64,000 nt of DNA from Methanosarcina sp. MTP4 (GCF_000970045.1 NZ_CP009505.1:1550001-1614000), one strand, 5' to 3'. Shown: positions 26,764 to 36,438, counted from the stretch's first letter. Program-made: numbers and translations. The notes: a model not told the origin generated them from the sequence alone.

Positions 26764-27188
26764 TCTCATATCTCTATTCTAATGCGTTAACATAAGGATA
26801 TTTGTTCCTTATCATTTTCCTGATTTTGTTTTTATTTAACCGGGTCAACCTGGCTTTAAAAAATATTTCAGTCATTTCAAAAGAATTTCGGAAACTATAA
26901 ATAGTATCCTATGATAAATTGGCATGCTACTTTGTTGCATAGCGCGAACTTTGAGTGGGGGATTCCCTGCGGCTGATCACCTATTGGGAATTCTCATTTT
27001 TTCTTTCTGTTTGAATTTTGTTTGCGGAAGCATTTTTGTCGGTTTTTCACTTCCCTGTTTTCTTCTTCAGGCCAGGCTTTTGGTGTTGTTTGAAGATCAT
27101 AGAGGGAACTTATTATTTTTGTTAACATATCTTATTTATTTACATTCAATACAAATATTTATATTCGTTTACATATATTTATGCTGTG

Positions 27189-27410
27189 ATGGGCAACAGT
27201 AAAGAATACGAATTTTACCTTGCAGCCCTGGACAATAACAATTCCCTCTTTGGCAGGAGAAGAGCTATAAGGAGGCTCAGCAAATGCGGGACTGAGGAAG
27301 CCCTGTATTACATGAACGAGCTTGTAGTGGACAGGTACTGCCTGCTGCCCGACTGGACCAGAAGGATAGCAAGGGAATATTACGTCTGCCTCTGCCTTGA
27401 GTTCCTCTGA
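27189..27410 (+). CDS. small HEAT-like helical protein
   Basis: 73 residues: MGNSKEYEFYLAALDNNN, then FGRRRAIRRLSKCGTEEALYYMNELV, which has the spacing of a HEAT or PBS-lyase-type repeat (paired helices with Arg and a Gly-Thr turn). The C-terminal part is another helix with WTRRIAREYYVCLC. A TATA-like ACATATATTT lies about 18 bp before the ATG, so the message would be almost leaderless. Codon use looks like a real gene. Function unknown; no partner gene nearby. Confidence 0.65.
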   Translation: MGNSKEYEFYLAALDNNNSLFGRRRAIRRLSKCGTEEALYYMNELVVDRYCLLPDWTRRIAREYYVCLCLEFL

Positions 27411-27479
27411 ATATATAATATGGAAAATTCCGGCTTATCCTGTTCTTAACATTTGGCTCTGACAGTTAATCTAATACTT

Positions 27480-27690
27480 TCTCCCTTTTCCACTTCTTCC
27501 TCTTCTTTCCCTCTTCTTTTCTCCCTCTTCTTTTCTTCCTATTTTCTTCTTCTTCTTCTTTTCTCCCTCTTCTTTTCTTCCTATTTTCTTCTTCTTCTTC
27601 TTTTCTTCCTATTTTCTTCCTATTTTCCTCTTTCATTTTCTCCACTTCCTCTCCTTCTCTCCACTTCCTCTCCCCTTTTACAATTATTTT
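27480..27690. repeat. long CT-rich simple-sequence tract
   Basis: About 200 bp made almost wholly of TTC, CTT and CCT words, with a 55-bp block (TTTTCTCCCTCTTCTTTTC, CTATTTTCTTCTTC) repeated. It follows the small HEAT-like gene. The plus-strand frame across it is Phe/Ser/Leu low complexity and is rejected as a gene. 27691-27979 upstream of the exporter gene has no supported gene. Confidence 0.75.
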
Positions 27691-27979
27691 TTCTGCCTGA
27701 CCTGGCCCGGAAACTTTTCCTTGAAGTCTTTTCAGTTTTTTTTCGGTTCACTTCTGGGAAATACTTATGTATCTTGTCTGCATGCAGGTGGAGGCTGAGC
27801 TTGTTTCTTGCTTTGGTATTACATTATTCATCACAGTGTTCACCACAGGTATTCATCACATTATTCAATACGTATTCAGGCTTTTTTCCAGTTAAACCGA
27901 AAAGGGCTTTGCCTGGAAGAACATGTGCCGGGAAAATATTTTACTGGAACTTTACGGTTCTCGGGATGGTCGATCAAAA

Positions 27980-28861
27980 ATGGAAAAAAGGGCTTATCTT
28001 TTGATTATTGCAGGGGCAACCCTCTGGGGAATTATAGGGTTCTTTGTCAGGGGGCTTTATGGTTTTGGTTTCAGTCCCCTGCAGGTGGTGTCTCTCCGGG
28101 TCTTTGCCGCAGCCTTGATCATGATCGTGTACCTTTTTTTCACCCGTCCCGAACTCTTGAAGATCAGGTTCCGGGACTCGCTTTATTTTGTGGGGACAGG
28201 CATCTTCAGTCTTGCGTTTTTTAATTTCTGCTACTTTAGCACCATGAAGGAAACTTCAATCGCAGTTGCCGTTATTTTGCTCTACACTGCCCCGGCTTTC
28301 GTAGCGGTCCTTTCCCGCATCTTTTTCGGGGAAAAGCTGGGAGCAAAAAAGGTCTTTTCCCTGGGGCTGACCTTTGCAGGCTGTGCTTTCGTTACCGGGT
28401 ATTTTCCTTCCTTTGGGGCTTCCTCTTCTTTTTCCCTGTCCGGGCTCGGACTCCTTACCGGCATAGGGTCGGGTCTGGGATATGCCCTTTACAGCATCTT
28501 CGGGAAAGCCGCCCTTGAAAAGTACCATACCATGACCATTGCAACCTACACATTTGTTTTCGCAAGCCTGGCCCTGCTTCCGGTGAGCGGCCTTGGTAAT
28601 ATGGGCTGGGCCTTTTCAACCGCCAGTTTCTGGCTCTACCTTCTGGGGCTGGGGCTCTTTCCCACAGTCTTTGCCTATATCCTTTACACAAAAGGCCTTG
28701 AGGAGGTCGAGTCCAGCCGGGCATCCATTGTGGCTACGGTGGAACCGGTAGTCGGGACTCTGGTAGGGGTCTTTTTTTTCGGGGAAATGCTTTCCTCCTG
28801 GCAACTTGCAGGGGTCCTGCTCGTGCTTGTGGCTGTGGTGCTGATCCAGGAAAGAAAATAA
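27980..28861 (+). CDS. DMT-superfamily exporter (EamA/RhaT type)
   Basis: 293 residues with ten hydrophobic helices arranged as two EamA domains: GATLWGIIGFFVRGLYG opens the first, GIGSGLGYALYSIFGK the second, and PVVGTLVGVFFFGEML is the conserved end segment. Such proteins export amino acids or other metabolites, or import some solutes. Substrate unknown. I start at the ATG at 27980, where the first helix begins soon after; a longer frame reaches 27923 without a ribosome site. It is monocistronic. Confidence 0.9.
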   Translation: MEKRAYLLIIAGATLWGIIGFFVRGLYGFGFSPLQVVSLRVFAAALIMIVYLFFTRPELLKIRFRDSLYFVGTGIFSLAFFNFCYFSTMKETSIAVAVILLYTAPAFVAVLSRIFFGEKLGAKKVFSLGLTFAGCAFVTGYFPSFGASSSFSLSGLGLLTGIGSGLGYALYSIFGKAALEKYHTMTIATYTFVFASLALLPVSGLGNMGWAFSTASFWLYLLGLGLFPTVFAYILYTKGLEEVESSRASIVATVEPVVGTLVGVFFFGEMLSSWQLAGVLLVLVAVVLIQERK

Positions 28862-29244
28862 ATATTTAAATATTTAAATAATTTGAATAGGTTTTTTCTA
28901 GAAAAACCTGTTTCCGTGTATTTGAACCGTTTATTTTTTGCCCGACAGGAAATTATTAAAATTAACAGGATGTATAAAAAGAACTTGTGTTTTTTTAATC
29001 GCCCGTTTGTTCTTTTATATACAGACCAGGTTTGGTCGGATACAGGCACTGAGTTCGCATATACTGGGTTGGCATATACCGGGTTGACAGGCGCTTAACT
29101 TGCAGATGCCTGGCTAGTAGATCCCGAACCAGGGGATACGAGATGTGGGGAACACGGCTGGAAGTTTTATGAGGTTGAAGTTTCATAGAGTTATCATATT
29201 GATTTAATTGAAATGGAGAAAATGGACTGAAAAAGTGGTTACTC

Positions 29245-30774
29245 ATGCAATTGAAACTACAGCATTTTGACATAAAAATCGGGCAGCATAAAGTGATGTT
29301 CAATACTGCCGACGCAAAGGAACTGGGGGTAAATCCCGGAGACAGGGTGCGTCTCAGGAGTCATGAGAGCATCACGGCCATCGTGGACACCACGGAAGAT
29401 ATGGTGGAGCCGGGTACCCTCGGGGTTTTCACCGAGGTCTATGAGCACATGGAACCTGGCTGGGATAAACCGGTGGAGGTTTTCCCGGCGCTTCGCTCTA
29501 AGTCGGGCGCGGTGATCAAGAAGATGATGGACAAGAAGCGCCTGACCCGGGAGGAGATCTACATGGTCGTAAACGATGTTGTGGAGGAAAACCTCAGCGA
29601 TATCGAGCTTTCGGCCTTCATGACTGCTTCTTACATCCACGGTATGAGTGACGACGAGATCGAATGGCTGACAAGGGCTATGATCGATACCGGGGATACG
29701 ATCGAGTTTGATACCCACCCGGTGATGGACAAACACTCCATCGGAGGCGTGCCCGGGAACAAGATTTCCCTCCTTGTAGTCCCGATAGTAGCCGCAAACG
29801 GGCTCCTTATCCCCAAGACAAGCTCCAGGGCTATTACCGGGGCAGGAGGGACCGCGGATCTTATGGAAGTGCTCTCCGAGGTCGCGTTTACTTCCCAGGA
29901 GGTCAAGGAAATTTCCGAGAAGGTAGGAGGTGCCCTCGTCTGGGGAGGAGCCACGAACATCGCCCCTGCGGACGATAAGCTCATCAGGGCGGAATACCCG
30001 CTTTCCATTGACCCCTACTGCCAGATGCTCGCTTCCATCATGGCAAAGAAAGGGGCAATTGGAGCGGAAAATCTGGTAATAGACATCCCCACGGGGCCCG
30101 GGACCAAGGTCCCAAATGTGCAGGAAGGACAGAAGTTCGCAAGGGACCTGATAAACCTCGGCCACAGGCTCGGGATGAACGTGGAATGTGCCATCACCTA
30201 CGGCTCGTCTCCCATAGGCAGGACGGTAGGCCCGGCGCTGGAGGTCATTGAGGCTCTGAAAGCACTCCAAAACTTTGAAGGCCCGAACAGCCTGATCGAA
30301 AAGAGTGCGGCGCTTGCGGGCATCCTGCTCGAGATGGGAGGAGCTGCCCCGAGAGACCATGGCAAGGAACTTGCAATGGAGACTCTCAGGAACGGCAAAG
30401 CCTTTGAGAAGATGAAGGAAATCATCGAAGCCCAGGGCGGGGACCCGAACATCAACCCTGATAACATCCCTGTCGGGGAGTATACCGCTGACATCTGTGC
30501 CAGCACTGACGGCTATGTGATCGAGTTTGACAACAAGTGGATTGTCGAGATTGCAAGGCTTGCCGGAGCCCCGAACGACAAGGGTGCAGGCGTCAGGATC
30601 CACAAGAAACTCGGGGAAGCCGTAAAGAAAGGTGACCCTATCCTCACCGTCTATGCGGAAAAGGAATTCAAGCTCGACACTGCACTGGTCACTGCCCAGC
30701 GCTCGAACCCGATAGTAGTCGAGGGCATGCTGCTCAGGAGAGTTCCCGGAGGAACCTTTGGGTTTGGCGGGTGA
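29245..30774 (+). CDS. deoA: AMP phosphorylase
   Basis: 509 residues, matching archaeal AMP phosphorylase: an extra N-terminal domain of about 85 residues, then a nucleoside-phosphorylase II fold. Motifs include MDKHSIGGVPGNKISLLVVP and SSRAITGAGGTADLMEVL, the conserved substrate- and phosphate-binding stretches. It cleaves AMP (and CMP, UMP) with phosphate to ribose 1,5-bisphosphate and base. In archaea that product is isomerised and fed to form III Rubisco, giving AMP salvage to 3-phosphoglycerate. The other two genes are not in this window. It is preceded by a 380-bp AT-rich gap (28862-29244) with GCATATACYGGGTT repeated near 29056. Confidence 0.95.
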   Translation: MQLKLQHFDIKIGQHKVMFNTADAKELGVNPGDRVRLRSHESITAIVDTTEDMVEPGTLGVFTEVYEHMEPGWDKPVEVFPALRSKSGAVIKKMMDKKRLTREEIYMVVNDVVEENLSDIELSAFMTASYIHGMSDDEIEWLTRAMIDTGDTIEFDTHPVMDKHSIGGVPGNKISLLVVPIVAANGLLIPKTSSRAITGAGGTADLMEVLSEVAFTSQEVKEISEKVGGALVWGGATNIAPADDKLIRAEYPLSIDPYCQMLASIMAKKGAIGAENLVIDIPTGPGTKVPNVQEGQKFARDLINLGHRLGMNVECAITYGSSPIGRTVGPALEVIEALKALQNFEGPNSLIEKSAALAGILLEMGGAAPRDHGKELAMETLRNGKAFEKMKEIIEAQGGDPNINPDNIPVGEYTADICASTDGYVIEFDNKWIVEIARLAGAPNDKGAGVRIHKKLGEAVKKGDPILTVYAEKEFKLDTALVTAQRSNPIVVEGMLLRRVPGGTFGFGG

Positions 30775-30777
30775 AAT

Positions 30778-30905
30778 TACTTTTTTCCTTTCTTTTTTCC
30801 TTTCTTTTTTCCTTTCTTTTTTTCTTTTCTTTTTTCTTTCGAATCTAAATTTTTTCTTTTCCTTTTTCTTTTTTCTTTTTCTTTTTCTTTTCCTTTCTAA
30901 TCTCA
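30778..30905. repeat. TTTTTTCCTTTC simple-sequence tract
   Basis: Tandem TTTTTTCCTTTC units (12 bp, about four) that start five bases after the AMP phosphorylase stop codon and degrade into TTTTCTTTTTC runs. It may serve as a terminator and shows the local habit of simple-sequence growth right after stop codons. Confidence 0.8.
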
Positions 30906-30963
30906 ATTCTTTTTCCTTTCTTACAGTGAAATTTTAATACCTTGTAGGGGTTTTAGCACGGAT

Positions 30964-31497
30964 ATGAAACGGATAGTACTGCTCCGCCTGGGACATCGAC
31001 CTGAAAGGGACAAAAGAATAACCACTCACGTAGGGCTCACAGCCCGGTTGCTGGGGGCCGAAGGGATGCTTCTGGCCTCAAATGACCCGGGGATTGTGAA
31101 AAGCCTTGATGGCGTTGTCGAGCGCTGGGGCGGGAATTTTTATGTTAAAAATGATGTGAACTTCAAACAGGAAATCCGGAAATGGAAAGAAGAAGGCGGG
31201 AAAGTCTGCCACCTCTCCATGTACGGGGTCAACCTCCCGGACGTCACTGCCGAACTTAAACAGTGTGAGAAACTGATGCTGGTCGTGGGCGCGGAAAAGG
31301 TCCCTCCTGAGATCTACCAGCTCGCTGACTGGAACGTGGCAGTGGGAAGCCAACCCCATTCCGAGGTAACAGCCCTGGCCCTGACCCTGGACAGGATTGC
31401 GGAAGAGGACCCGCTCGAAAAGGAATTCTCCGATGCGGAGTTGACCATCATACCTATGGAATGCGGTAAAAAGGTAATTGAAAACGTCAGGGACTGA
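30964..31497 (+). CDS. tRNA (cytidine-56-2'-O)-methyltransferase Trm56
   Basis: 177 residues. The start MKRIVLLRLGHRPERDKRIT and THVGLTARLLGAEGM are characteristic of aTrm56, an archaeal SPOUT-class enzyme that methylates the ribose of C56 in the tRNA T-loop with S-adenosylmethionine. The knotted SAM-binding end is represented by LMLVVGAEKVPPEIYQLAD, NVAVGSQPHSEVTALAL. Length fits the family. The ATG follows a TATA-like AAATTTTAATACC, so the leader is short. Confidence 0.93.
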   Translation: MKRIVLLRLGHRPERDKRITTHVGLTARLLGAEGMLLASNDPGIVKSLDGVVERWGGNFYVKNDVNFKQEIRKWKEEGGKVCHLSMYGVNLPDVTAELKQCEKLMLVVGAEKVPPEIYQLADWNVAVGSQPHSEVTALALTLDRIAEEDPLEKEFSDAELTIIPMECGKKVIENVRD

Positions 31498-31558
31498 AAA
31501 CCTGTTACTGAAGACCTGTTACTGAAAACCTGTTACTGAAAACCTGTTACTGAAAACC
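31494..31558. repeat. 14-bp tandem repeat overlapping the trm56 stop codon
   Basis: CTGAAAACCTGTTA repeats about four and a half times with one substitution. The first unit begins inside the last codons of trm56, and the TGA stop at 31495-31497 is part of it, so each unit carries a copy of that TGA. The gap 31559-32195 beyond it has no supported gene. Confidence 0.88.
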
Positions 31559-32195
31559 GGTTTTCCTTCAGGGTATATTTTGTGTTTGTCTTCGATTTGT
31601 TTCTGCAGGAAATTTTCGGCAAGGGTAATAAATTCTTTAATTTTGATGGGATTTATTATTACATATTAAAAGAAAAGTGTTAAATATATGTTTGACATAC
31701 TGTAAAGTGTCTACAGGGGCAGATAGATTCCTCCAAAATTAACTACAGAGCCGAATTTTTCCCGTTTTCATTCCTGCTCGCCAGGGCAAGCAAGCGGGGA
31801 CCGGGAATGGTTTCGGGCTGGGGAGATGAGCTGGAATCCAGGTTGCAGGGGTCAGGAAAGTTTCCTTTTCAAACCTCTGTTTTCCCGGACATCTCCTTCA
31901 ATTCCCCTGAAGGTTTTCTATTTTTTTATAGGTCCATTTTTTATGTGGTCTTTCTTGTTTTTTACCTATTTTCGACTCGTTTCATCTGTTTTCTATTCAT
32001 TTTTATCTGGTTTCGACCCGATTTTATATCTACTACAATATTTTTTCCGGACTTAAGGGGACTTTTCCGTGCATCAGTACAAAAAGAAATACTTATTAAA
32101 TTTGGGGGAAATCCTACAGTCGTAAGAATAACAAACTTTTTATTTCCCACATCCTTTTCCGGCAGTGTGAAATGAGCAGACCTTCAGGAGAGAGC

Positions 32196-33572
32196 ATGAG
32201 TTCAAATGATATTGACTTCTTTTTTAATCCCCGGTCTATTGCTCTGGTAGGGGCTTCCCCTAAACCCAGTAGCCTTTCCTATACCATACTCGAGAGCCTT
32301 GATAAAATCGGGTTTGATGGAAAAATCTATCCGATAAACCCCAAGTACGAAGAAATCGGAGGGCTCAGGTGCTATGCATCCCTCGGGGAAATTGATGACA
32401 TAATTGACATTGCCGTCCTTTCGGTCCCGGCTCCGGGCATAATCGAGGTTATGAATGAAGATTTCGAAAACGTCAGGGGGGCTGTAGTGGTTAGTTCCGG
32501 TTTCAAGGAAATCAAAGGAGAAGGGGAAAAGCTTGAAGCCGAACTGAAAAGGCTGGCAGAGGCTAAAGGAATCAGGGTTATAGGCCCGAACTGCCTGGGC
32601 ATCTACGACACCATTTCAAAACTGGACACTTTTTTCATAACGCGGGAACGGGTTAAGCGCCCGGACAGGGGTGGGCTTTCCATCCTTACCCAGAGCGGCT
32701 CTTTTGCTTCCATGATCGTGGACGAGATCGCTTCGGAAGGTATAGGAATCGCAAGGATCGTAAGCTACGGGAACAAGGTGGACGTGGACGAGACCGACTG
32801 CCTGGCTTTCCTCTCCGAAGACGAGGCCACGAAGTATGTGGTGCTCTACGTGGAATCCGTGGAAGACGGTGCACGCTTCCTTGATGTTGCTTCCCACTGC
32901 ACTAAAACGAAGCCAGTAGTTGCGGTCAAGGTGGGGAAGAGGGATACAGGGCTCAAGGCCACGGCTTCCCATACCGGGGCTGCAGCAAGCAGGTATGAGG
33001 CTTATGAAGCTGCCTTCCGGAAAGCCGGCATCATCGAGGTGGACGGCTATGAGGGACTCAAAGACGCCTGCAGGGTTCTGAACTCCTACAGTCCGGGCCG
33101 TGGGAAGCGGATCCTTATCATCACAAACGGAGGCGGGATCGGGATCGGGATTGCCGATGCCTGTGAAAGCCTGGGCCTTTCCGTGCCTCAGTTTTCCGGA
33201 GAAAGAACAAATCACCTGAAATCGAAACTCCCTTCCTTTGCAGCCGTGGGAAACCCCATCGACATTACCGGAAACGGCTGGGACGACCATTATGCCGATG
33301 CCCTTAAAGAAGGGTTCGGGACCGAATACGACATCGCCATAGTGGCCGTGCTCTGGGGACCTCCCCTGCTGAGCGAAGGGATTGTCGATAAGCTGAAAGC
33401 CGTTGCAGATGAATACGACAAGCCGGTACTTATCTGCTCTCCGGGCGGGAATTTCACCCGGAAGATGTCCGGGGAGTTCGAAAGAAAAGGCCTGCCGGTC
33501 TTCGTCACTCCGGAAAGCGCGGCAAGGGCAGCTGCGATCCTGGCCGGGGGCAGGAAAGTGAACGGGCGGTAA
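32196..33572 (+). CDS. ADP-forming acyl-CoA synthetase, alpha (CoA-binding) subunit
   Basis: 458 residues. N-terminal CoA-binding domain (FNPRSIALVGASPKPSSLSY), then succinyl-CoA-synthetase-like domains with VIGPNCLGIYDT, LTQSGSFASMIVDE, and the phospho-histidine in ATASHTGAAASR. These match the alpha part of archaeal ADP-forming acetyl-CoA synthetases, which make ATP from acyl-CoA. The ATP-grasp beta part is absent from the protein and from its neighbourhood, so a separate beta gene is expected elsewhere. ATG at 32196 is chosen because AGGAGAG stands just before it; an ATG eight codons upstream is less likely. Confidence 0.9.
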   Translation: MSSNDIDFFFNPRSIALVGASPKPSSLSYTILESLDKIGFDGKIYPINPKYEEIGGLRCYASLGEIDDIIDIAVLSVPAPGIIEVMNEDFENVRGAVVVSSGFKEIKGEGEKLEAELKRLAEAKGIRVIGPNCLGIYDTISKLDTFFITRERVKRPDRGGLSILTQSGSFASMIVDEIASEGIGIARIVSYGNKVDVDETDCLAFLSEDEATKYVVLYVESVEDGARFLDVASHCTKTKPVVAVKVGKRDTGLKATASHTGAAASRYEAYEAAFRKAGIIEVDGYEGLKDACRVLNSYSPGRGKRILIITNGGGIGIGIADACESLGLSVPQFSGERTNHLKSKLPSFAAVGNPIDITGNGWDDHYADALKEGFGTEYDIAIVAVLWGPPLLSEGIVDKLKAVADEYDKPVLICSPGGNFTRKMSGEFERKGLPVFVTPESAARAAAILAGGRKVNGR

Positions 33573-33691
33573 AAACCCAAAAGTAGCAAATTTAAAGGGG
33601 TACCGGGTTTAAACCGGAGCTAATTGAAAATGAACCTTAAGCCGGAATCGAACCTGAATCTCTGTCCGGCCCCCGGACTCTGTCTGTATCG

Positions 33692-33746
33692 GGAACTTTA
33701 ATGGAACTTTAATGGAACTTTAATGGAACTTTAATGGAACTTTAAT
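33692..33746. repeat. 11-bp tandem repeat, five copies
   Basis: GGAACTTTAAT five times in tandem, in the 234-bp space between the acyl-CoA synthetase gene and the next small membrane protein gene. Nearby, CCGGGTTTAAACCGG (about 33604-33618) forms a short palindrome. Confidence 0.88.
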
Positions 33747-33806
33747 TGATCAGAGTCCAGATCCTAAAAAAGCATACATTAAAATAATAGCGAAAAGTAA
33801 GGGTCT

Positions 33807-34229
33807 ATGAATCATATGGATTTAGCGTCGCAAGATATACATTTGGCAGCAGGTTGTGCCTTTTTCCTTATTTTATCGTTTGTATTCTTCCACTTTTACA
33901 AGATCAGGTTACTTTCCCATTCCCTGAAACTCTGCAACTGGGTTTGCGGAATGGCGCTAAGCTCGGACAGCCCCTGGGTCAAGATGCTCGTGCTGCATCT
34001 CGTTTTTTTCATAAGGCTTCTCATGTACCTCGCAATTGTTTCCCTGGAACATGTGGATAAGCTGACAACAAAGGGTTTCTTGAAGCATTATGTATCAGGC
34101 ACCAGGGTCGTATTTTCGGAGTGCCTGTCAGCATTTGGCAATTCTTCCGAAGAGATTGAAAAATGTATAGGGGAACTTAACCCTCTCACTCCTCACACGA
34201 AGAGAAAAGAGAATCATCCCCGAAAGTAA
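33807..34229 (+). CDS. small membrane protein of unknown function
   Basis: 140 residues. Two hydrophobic segments, about residues 13-32 (LAAGCAFFLILSFVFFHFY) and 60-80 (MLVLHLVFFIRLLMYLAIVS), with a charged C-terminal tail ending in PLTPHTKRKENHPRK. AAGGGT lies just before the ATG. I do not recognise a family. The base composition and start context look genic, but independent evidence is thin. Confidence 0.6.
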   Translation: MNHMDLASQDIHLAAGCAFFLILSFVFFHFYKIRLLSHSLKLCNWVCGMALSSDSPWVKMLVLHLVFFIRLLMYLAIVSLEHVDKLTTKGFLKHYVSGTRVVFSECLSAFGNSSEEIEKCIGELNPLTPHTKRKENHPRK

Positions 34230-34347
34230 CGTCTCTGGAACTAAAGTTTCCGGATGCAACGTTTCGGAACTAAAGTCTCAGGAAGTAAGACCTCCGGAAG
34301 TCAAATTCTCGCAAGTAAGTTTACTTGTAAATTAGATTTAGTGTAAA

Positions 34348-34401
34348 GAGCCTGAAATGAAGCCTCAACTGCCAGCGAAGGTTAAGTTCCACTTCAGGCT
34401 C
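34348..34401. other. inverted repeat in a gene-free stretch
   Basis: GAGCCTGAA (34348-34356) and TTCAGGCTC (34393-34401) can pair around 36 bases that contain GAAGCCTCAACTGCC. Downstream is CGTATGATTTTCCC. It could be a terminator or a structured RNA. The gap 34230-34991 shows no gene I trust; a minus-strand frame at 34476-34829 lacks a good start and family features. A short CCGGC-TATC-GCCGG hairpin lies at 34627-34641. Confidence 0.4.
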
Positions 34402-34991
34402 GTATGATTTTCCCACTTCCTTTGATTTTTCCCCGGAGTTTTTGTCCCTTTTCTGCCGCTATGCACTTAAAGGATTCATGCTCCGGGGATTTTCCATTTT
34501 ATCGTTTTTACTGCTTCGCGCTCTCCTTTGGATTTTTCAGGTATATTTCCAAAGATGTTCAAACACCTGTTTCCTGTGTTAACCGGTTCCAGCCTGGCAC
34601 TGCCATAGGTAACCAGACTCGAATGTCTCCGGCTATCGCCGGAATCAGGTATTTTCTCCGATTCCCCGGATAGTCCTCTCCCTCCATCCGAAGTATCATT
34701 TTTCTCGTTTCCTCTCTCAAAATTCCAGAGGATAACCTGAGTTCGTCGCATCCCAAAAGCAAGATAATTTAAACGACCTTCCGCTTGTATGAAGCGGTAT
34801 GCAATATCCCAATTAAAAAATCGTGCCAATCATATATAAATACATATTATATTAATTAAATATGAATCGAGATTTATGAAAATGTCTCTTATAAATATGA
34901 AACCCCGTATAAGGCGTAAATGCATGGAGTAAAATGTTTGTAATGTGTAGCAATTTTTGCCTTTTTATAACTCCTAAAATTAAAAATGTTT

Positions 34992-35237
34992 TTACAATCC
35001 CCACTTTTCTTTCTGCGGCCCGATTATGCAGTAGTACTCCTGGTTCAACTCGAACTTTTCGCTTACCGGGCACTTCCCGCAGATGCATCCCAGATCTTTC
35101 CTGATGCACCTGTTTTTCCCGACCCCGGGAAAACAAAAACCGATTTCTTTTGCACATTCGTCCCAGGTAGGGCATTCCCTGCAGATGCAGAGTTCCTGGA
35201 CCTCCTTCCTGGTAGTCTCGATTTCTTCCGGGCTCAT
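34992..35237 (-). CDS. DUF2769 cysteine-rich protein
   Basis: 81 residues with eight cysteines in the pattern CICRECPTW, FCFPG, RCIRKDLGCICGKCPV. This is the DUF2769 family, small Cys-rich proteins common in Methanosarcina and thought to bind metal or an Fe-S cluster; the function is not known. ATG at 35237 gives the usual length. It stands alone between an AT-rich region and a CT-rich stretch (35395-35440, CTCCTTCCCTTT three times). The region 35238-35676 holds no other supported gene. Confidence 0.85.
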   Translation of the reverse strand: MSPEEIETTRKEVQELCICRECPTWDECAKEIGFCFPGVGKNRCIRKDLGCICGKCPVSEKFELNQEYYCIIGPQKEKWGL

Positions 35238-35676
35238 GTTTCCGTATTTCTTGATGGTTTTATCAAGTATTTGACCACCCCTTATTTCATAATCCTGTTC
35301 CCTTATTTTTCATATTGGCGTTATTTGTGTATAAATATGTGCATTGTATTCCATTTCCATTTCCGCTTCCTGCGGATTTTCCTATCCTTTTTGCTCTTTT
35401 CTCCTTCCCTTTCTCCTTCCCTTTCTCCTTCCCTTTTTTCTTTTAATTTGAGATTCTGTATCAAGCCCCTGAACGATCCTTGCAAACTCTGTAGGGTTCC
35501 AGGTGAAAAATTCAATCTCTTTGAGATAAAATATAATGTTGAAGGATTTATATATCAAGAGTTTATATATTTACACAGGCAAAAATTTATACATTGAGGG
35601 AGAATTTATAGGCGGGGAGTTTATCAGGGCTGGAAGCTTTGGTCCCTGTTTTCCGGAAGTTTTGGGGTAAAGTCGC

Positions 35677-36195
35677 ATGAATATAACCTTGATAGGTATG
35701 GCAGGTGTCGGAAAAAGCACGATTGGAAAGGCGCTTGCAAAACGCCTGAGCTGCACTTTTATTGACGTTGACTCGTTAATTAAGGAAAAAACCTGTATGT
35801 CTCTGCAGGCCCTTATTGACACGCGCGGGGATTCCGCTCTTGTCAGGCTGGAGGAGGAAGCCGTGCTCAGCCTTGATTTAAGGGGCGACTCTATCATTTC
35901 TCCGGGAGGGAGCGTAGTTTACTCCGAAAAAGCAATGAATTTCCTGAAAGAGAAATCAACAATCATCTTCCTGGACACTTCCTTCAGAAATATAGTGCGG
36001 AGGATCCGAAACCCGGCTAAGAGGGGGCTTGTCGGCTTCAAGGAAAGAAGCCTCAGGGAACTTTTCGAGGAGAGGCTTGTCCTGTACAGGAAATATGCTG
36101 ACATGACAGTAAAGGTGAAGGGCCACGAACGCGTTCCCGTTGTTGTGGAAAAAATTCTTGAAGGGCTTGAGAGCTTGCCCGATTCCCGGTGCTGA
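35677..36195 (+). CDS. shikimate kinase-like P-loop kinase
   Basis: 172 residues with the shikimate/gluconate kinase layout: Walker A GMAGVGKST, FIDVDSLI with the substrate aspartate, VRLEEEAVLS with the Arg/Glu pair, SPGGSVVYSE in place of the usual GGG loop, a lid with NPAKRGLV, and ERLVLYRKYADMTV with the late arginine. Most archaea use an unrelated GHMP-type shikimate kinase, so a bacterial-type homologue here could have another substrate. The third glycine of the GGG loop is Ser. It is monocistronic with a 27-bp tandem array behind it. Confidence 0.82.
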   Translation: MNITLIGMAGVGKSTIGKALAKRLSCTFIDVDSLIKEKTCMSLQALIDTRGDSALVRLEEEAVLSLDLRGDSIISPGGSVVYSEKAMNFLKEKSTIIFLDTSFRNIVRRIRNPAKRGLVGFKERSLRELFEERLVLYRKYADMTVKVKGHERVPVVVEKILEGLESLPDSRC

Positions 36196-36217
36196 AGGTT
36201 TCAAAAATCCTTAGGAA

Positions 36218-36438
36218 CCAAAATCTATTAACGTTCTTTTCTAATCCAAAATCTATTAATGTTCTTTTCTAATCCAAAATCTATTAATGTTCTTTTCTAA
36301 TCCAAAATCTATTAATGTTCTTTTCTAATCAAAATCTGTTAATGTTCTCTTCTAATCAAAATCTGTTAATGTTCTCTCCTAATCCAAAATCTATTCACGT
36401 TCTCTCCTAATCCAAAATTTCTTCAATCTCTCTTCTAA
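36218..36438. repeat. 27-28-bp tandem repeat, about eight copies
   Basis: The unit reads AATCCAAAATCTATTAATG then TTCTTTTCT, with the centre copies perfect and the outer copies drifting (CTGTTAATG, TTCACG). It starts about 25 bp after the stop codon of the kinase gene. No coding potential. Confidence 0.92.

Noticed and set aside
26924-27202. A hydrophobic 92-codon plus-strand frame before the small HEAT-like gene
   Set aside because: AT-rich region that gives Phe/Leu runs by chance; it overlaps the start and promoter of the better-supported gene.
27453-28004. A 183-codon plus-strand frame before the exporter gene
   Set aside because: Mostly a CT-rich simple-sequence tract; no ribosome site and no similarity to anything known.
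29257-30906. A 549-codon minus-strand frame opposite AMP phosphorylase
   Set aside because: Same shadow effect; its N-terminal part is Lys/Arg/Glu low complexity from the CT-rich tract after the gene.
34476-34829. A 117-codon minus-strand frame in a long gene-free stretch
   Set aside because: No good start, no hydrophobic pattern or motif, and composition like the surrounding non-coding sequence.
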